Source: Bradyrhizobium ottawaense (GTDB lineage: Bacteria > Pseudomonadota > Alphaproteobacteria > Rhizobiales > Xanthobacteraceae). From it: 64,000 bases of DNA. Numbering within the stretch: position 1 is the stretch's first letter; each line of letters opens with the position of its first letter. The stretch spans positions 2,418,001-2,482,000 of the forward strand of contig NZ_LT629693.1 in assembly GCF_900099825.1 (NCBI RefSeq), in the 5' to 3' direction. Shown here one piece after another: positions 61,072 through 64,000 of this stretch. Under the pieces are notes generated by a model. That model had not been told where the DNA came from, did no database searches, and saw only the letters and a list, made by a program, of their open reading frames with translations. The position numbers were made by a program, and so were the translations under genes.

Positions 61072-62451
61072 ATGCGGCTTCTCATCGTTGGCACATTGAA
61101 GGGCCAGCTCACGACGGCCACCAAGATCGCGATGGACAACGGCGCTTCGGTGACCCACGCCGAGGCGATCGAGCAGGCCATGGCCGTGCTGCGCAGCGGC
61201 AAGGGCGCAGATCTGTTGCTGGTCGACGTCGCCCTCGACATCCGCGACCTGGTGATGCGGCTGGAAGCCGAGCACATCCACGTGCCGATCGTGGCCTGCG
61301 GCATCACCAACGACGCCCGCGCCGCGGTCGCCGCCATCCATGCCGGCGCCAAGGAATACATCCCGCTGCCGCCCGATCCGGAACTGATCGCAGCCGTGCT
61401 GGCCGCCGTCGCCAACGATTCCCGCGAACTCGTCTACCGCGACGAAGCCATGGGCAAGGTGATCAAGCTGGCGCAGCAGATCGCAGGCTCGGACGCCTCT
61501 ATCATGATCACCGGCGAGTCCGGCACCGGCAAGGAAGTGCTGGCGCGCTATGTTCACACCCGCTCCAGCCGTGCCAAGAAGCCGTTCATCTCGATCAACT
61601 GCGCCGCGATCCCCGAGCATCTCCTGGAGTCCGAACTGTTCGGCCACGAAAAGGGCGCCTTCACGGGTGCTGTGGCGCGCCGCATCGGCAAGTTCGAGGA
61701 AGCCACCGGCGGCACGCTGCTGCTCGACGAAATCTCCGAAATGGACGTGCGGCTCCAATCAAAGCTCCTGCGTGCGATCCAGGAGCGCGTGATCGACCGC
61801 GTCGGCGGCACCAAGCCGGTTCCGGTCGACATCCGCATCATCGCGACCTCGAACCGCAACCTCGCCGACGCCGTGCGCGAAGGTTCTTTCCGCGAGGATC
61901 TGCTGTTCCGCCTCAACGTCGTAAATCTGAAGATCCCGCCGCTGCGCGACCGCCCGGCGGACATTCTCGAACTGGCGCAGCACTTCGCCAAGAAATACGC
62001 CGAAGCCAACGGCGTCCCGATGCGCCCGATCTCGGCGGACGCGCGCCGCGTCCTGAGCGCGAACCGCTGGCAGGGCAACGTTCGCGAGCTGGAAAACACC
62101 ATGCACCGCTCGGTGCTGATGGCGCAGGGTGACGAGATCGGCGCCGACGCCATCCTGACGCCCGACGGCGACCGTCTCGACCTCGCCAAGACCGCACCCG
62201 CCGTGGCACACGCCACCTTTGCCGCCGAACAGGTCACCCGCGCCCTCGTCGGCCGCACCGTCGCCGACGTCGAACGCGATCTGATCCTGGAGACGCTGAA
62301 GCATTGCCTGGGCAATCGCACCCATGCCGCCAACATCCTCGGCATTTCGATCCGTACGCTGCGCAACAAGCTGAACGAATATGCCGACGGCGGCATCCCG
62401 ATCACGCCGGCCGGCGCCGGCGACTATCAGCGCTTTGCGGCGGCGGGGTAG
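61072..62451 (+). CDS. flbD: sigma-54 activator FlbD
   Basis: This 459-aa NtrC-class activator starts at ATG 61072. The receiver-like N-terminus (LLIVGTLKGQLTTATK) lacks the paired acidic residues of normal receivers, although an Asp stands in LLLVDVALD, so phosphorylation may not be needed. The AAA+ domain has Walker A GESGTGKE, the sigma-54 contact loop GAFTGAV, Walker B GGTLLLDEISEM and GNVRELENT. A Fis-type HTH (RTHAANILGISIRTLRNKL, beginning with N) ends the protein. It activates sigma-54 flagellar promoters such as fliK's and may repress fliF. Confidence 0.93.
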   Translation: MRLLIVGTLKGQLTTATKIAMDNGASVTHAEAIEQAMAVLRSGKGADLLLVDVALDIRDLVMRLEAEHIHVPIVACGITNDARAAVAAIHAGAKEYIPLPPDPELIAAVLAAVANDSRELVYRDEAMGKVIKLAQQIAGSDASIMITGESGTGKEVLARYVHTRSSRAKKPFISINCAAIPEHLLESELFGHEKGAFTGAVARRIGKFEEATGGTLLLDEISEMDVRLQSKLLRAIQERVIDRVGGTKPVPVDIRIIATSNRNLADAVREGSFREDLLFRLNVVNLKIPPLRDRPADILELAQHFAKKYAEANGVPMRPISADARRVLSANRWQGNVRELENTMHRSVLMAQGDEIGADAILTPDGDRLDLAKTAPAVAHATFAAEQVTRALVGRTVADVERDLILETLKHCLGNRTHAANILGISIRTLRNKLNEYADGGIPITPAGAGDYQRFAAAG

Positions 62452-62462
62452 AGGTCTCCGTT

Positions 62463-62589
62463 CCCCGGACGCAGCGCAGCATGTCAGCGGTGCGCTGCTG
62501 AGCCGGGGCCCAACTTCTTTCAGGTTACTCCGGCCTACCTGGGTCCCGGCTCTGCGGAGCAGCGTAAAACGCTGCCCCGCGTCCGGGAC
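62463..62589. repeat. tandem GC-rich hairpins (REP-like)
   Basis: Two imperfect stem-loops stand in line. One has arms CCCCGG and CCGGGG (62463-62508). The other has outer arms GTCCCGG/CCGGGAC (62543-62589) around an inner GCAGCGT-AAA-ACGCTGC. Such CCGGGACGC-rich palindromes recur in Bradyrhizobium-type genomes between genes. It may end the flbD and 62599 transcripts. Confidence 0.55.
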
Positions 62590-62598
62590 ACAACTGCA

Positions 62599-62754
62599 TC
62601 ACGAATAACTCGGCGCATCCGGCTTGCGGAAAATATGAATGGGATCGCCGGGCTGCAGATCGCGCCCGGTGAAGGCCGCATAGGCATAGAGCGCGAGATA
62701 GGCGATCGCGAGCGTACCGACGCCGTAAAGAGCCCAGGCCGCAATCCGCTTCAT
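62599..62754 (-). CDS. small membrane protein
   Basis: The product is 51 aa from ATG 62754, or 65 aa from GTG 62796, which has the better AGAAGG ribosome site. One TM helix (WALYGVGTLAIAYLALYAYA) is followed by a short outside tail (DLQPGDPIHIFRKPD). No motif; function unknown. The smooth hydrophobic segment with a basic start supports a real gene. Confidence 0.55.
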   Translation of the reverse strand: MKRIAAWALYGVGTLAIAYLALYAYAAFTGRDLQPGDPIHIFRKPDAPSYS

Positions 62755-62860
62755 CAGGTCTTCGTTCCGCGTAAAGGTTCCGGCAGGATTTGCCACGAGC
62801 CTTCTAACGCTCCCTCGCGCCCGGCGCCATAGCCGCCATCTTCAGCAGCGGCGCAGCCGT

Positions 62861-63439
62861 TCAACGCGTCGCGCGCGGGCCCGGCACGCTGACCTCGGCC
62901 AACCTCACGGCGTCCTCGTCGCGGTCGATTGCGACATATTGGCCCTGCCAGTAGGCCAGCGCCGCGGTGCGCGCCGAGAGTTGCAGGTCGAGCACGCGGC
63001 CGATGACGATCGCGTGGGAATGCCGCTCGATGATATCCTCGACCTCACAGTCGATCGCCGCCAGTGCGTCGACCAGCAACGGCACGCCGGAGACCCGCGT
63101 CACCCATTCGGCGCCGGCGAAGCGTGCGGCGCCCTTCAGCCCGCCCTTGCCGGTAAAGCGCTCGGCGACGTCGAGCTGATCCGACGTCAGAATGTTGACG
63201 CCAAAAACGCCGTGGCGCTTCACCAGCGGCCAGGACGAGGCTTCCCGGTTGATGCTGACGATCAAAGTCGCCGGCTCGATCGACAGCGACGACACCGAAG
63301 TCACCGTCATTCCCGAAATTTCCTTGCCCCGCCCGGCGGTGAGGACGCTGACCCCGCCGGTCAACTGACGCATGGCGCCGCGAAAATCGGTCGAAGTAAC
63401 CTCGCGCGCGATCGCAATATGGCGAACAACGGAATTCAT
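62861..63439 (-). CDS. flavin reductase family protein
   Basis: The start is ATG 63439 with GAGG 6 bases upstream, giving 192 aa. The FMN-binding flavin-reductase-like pattern is FRGAMRQLTGGVSVLTAG, GMTVTSVSSLSIEPATLIVS, FGVNILTSDQLDVAERF and HSHAIVIGRVLDL. It supplies reduced FMN/FAD to a partner monooxygenase, such as those for alkanesulfonates or EDTA-like substrates. It ends the operon with the ABC ATPase gene 22 bp upstream. Confidence 0.88.
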   Translation of the reverse strand: MNSVVRHIAIAREVTSTDFRGAMRQLTGGVSVLTAGRGKEISGMTVTSVSSLSIEPATLIVSINREASSWPLVKRHGVFGVNILTSDQLDVAERFTGKGGLKGAARFAGAEWVTRVSGVPLLVDALAAIDCEVEDIIERHSHAIVIGRVLDLQLSARTAALAYWQGQYVAIDRDEDAVRLAEVSVPGPRATR

Positions 63440-63461
63440 GGCAGCCTCACAGGTCGCAGCT

Positions 63462-64000
63462 TTAAAGGTCGGAGCTATCATCACCTTGCAGGAGGTTCTT
63501 CAGGATCGAGCCCTCCAGCGCAGCCAGCTCGGCCGAGCCGCGACGGCGTGGACGCGGGATGTCGACATTGATGTCGTGCGCGATTCGGCCGTCCTCGATG
63601 ACCAGCACGCGATCGGCCAGAGCGACGGCTTCCGCCACGTCATGCGTCACCAGGATCGCGGTGAAGCCCTGATCGTGCCAGACCCGCTCCAGCAGCCGCT
63701 GCATCGAAATGCGCGTCAGCGCGTCGAGCGCACCGAGTGGTTCGTCGAACGCCAGAACGCGCGGCCGGCTGACCAGGGCCCGCGCCAGCGCCACCCGTTG
63801 CTTCTGCCCGCCGGACAGCACCGCCGGCCATTGCGCCCGCTTGTCGTCGAGACCGACCTCGACCAGCGCACTCTCGGCGCGCGCCTGCGCATCCGGGGAG
63901 TTCCGTTCGCGACCGAGGCCCACCTCGACATTGGAAAGCACCCGCGCCCAGGGCAACAGCCGCGGCTCCTGAAACATCACGCGGATGTCCTCGGCGCGCG
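63462..64000 (-). CDS. ABC transporter ATP-binding protein, SsuB-like (5' end outside window)
   Basis: About 179 codons are visible, reading in frame from the window edge. Q-loop [11 protein letters not shown], signature [15 protein letters not shown], Walker [13 protein letters not shown] and H-loop [14 protein letters not shown] are intact; Walker A lies beyond the edge. FQEPRLLPW is typical of the nitrate/sulfonate/taurine uptake group (SsuB, NrtD, TauB). With the flavin reductase it suggests use of sulfonates or related compounds. Permease and binding protein are likely further right. Confidence 0.85.
   Translation of the reverse strand, partial: RAEDIRVMFQEPRLLPWARVLSNVEVGLGRERNSPDAQARAESALVEVGLDDKRAQWPAVLSGGQKQRVALARALVSRPRVLAFDEPLGALDALTRISMQRLLERVWHDQGFTAILVTHDVAEAVALADRVLVIEDGRIAHDINVDIPRPRRRGSAELAALEGSILKNLLQGDDSSDL

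Noticed and set aside
1..64000. CRISPR array
   Set aside because: No regularly spaced direct repeats of 25-40 bases were seen; the repeated sequences found are operators, short dispersed repeats and tRNA relics.

Overview
The window looks like a chromosome segment from a Bradyrhizobium-type alphaproteobacterium (Bradyrhizobiaceae/Nitrobacteraceae). This is inferred from the GC-rich sequence, the FlbD-SciP flagellar control pair, Omp25-like barrels, many small secreted or hypothetical families typical of that group, and an alphaproteobacterial-looking elongator tRNA-Met. No species is claimed. Layout: 1-12.0 kb is an accessory metabolic region of small enzyme-plus-regulator modules (FAD monooxygenase with divergent TetR, SDR with divergent MarR, TetR followed by SDR, alpha/beta hydrolases, SnoaL-like proteins). 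It is interrupted by an IS91-type element with its own tyrosine recombinase, and it holds gene fragments. Several modules keep legible palindromic operators. 12.5-15.5 kb holds an EF-hand protein, a DUF2927 protein, a crotonase and small secreted proteins. 15.6-21.5 kb is a complete tripartite RND efflux operon (adaptor, CzcA-like pump, TolC-like channel), preceded by two small secreted proteins sharing a C-terminal motif, then two outer-membrane barrels to 24.5 kb. 24.9-43.1 kb is a mosaic: a truncated KdpD-like kinase with its KdpE-like regulator, another Omp25 barrel, a DapA homologue that has lost its catalytic residues, a frameshifted ZIP/cyclic-nucleotide protein, CorA, HflX, a methyltransferase, a periplasmic ClpP-like protein, and three pairs of paralogous small proteins scattered through the region. 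43.7-51.6 kb is the most unusual part, a scrambled graveyard of defence and mobile-element genes. It contains a truncated DUF2235 hydrolase, an intact QatD-like TatD nuclease with only the tail of QatC, a frameshifted exonuclease, an XRE/S24-like repressor facing a tandem-HTH protein across a perfect 18-bp palindrome, and remnants of Wadjet JetC and JetB. Next come an integrase N-terminus, several tRNA 3'-end copies (probable attachment-site scars) and a real tRNA-Met. 51.7-54.0 kb returns to core genes (methyltransferase, mnmA). 54.2-62.5 kb is a flagellar cluster: fliK, flgD, sciP, fliF, fliG, fliH, fliN, flbD. A sigma-54 promoter with a FlbD-like enhancer precedes fliK, and a CtrA-like box with an ftr-like palindrome precedes fliF. 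The window ends with a flavin reductase and the start-truncated ATPase of a sulfonate/nitrate-type ABC transporter. All functions are read from sequence and family knowledge alone; no database search was run.
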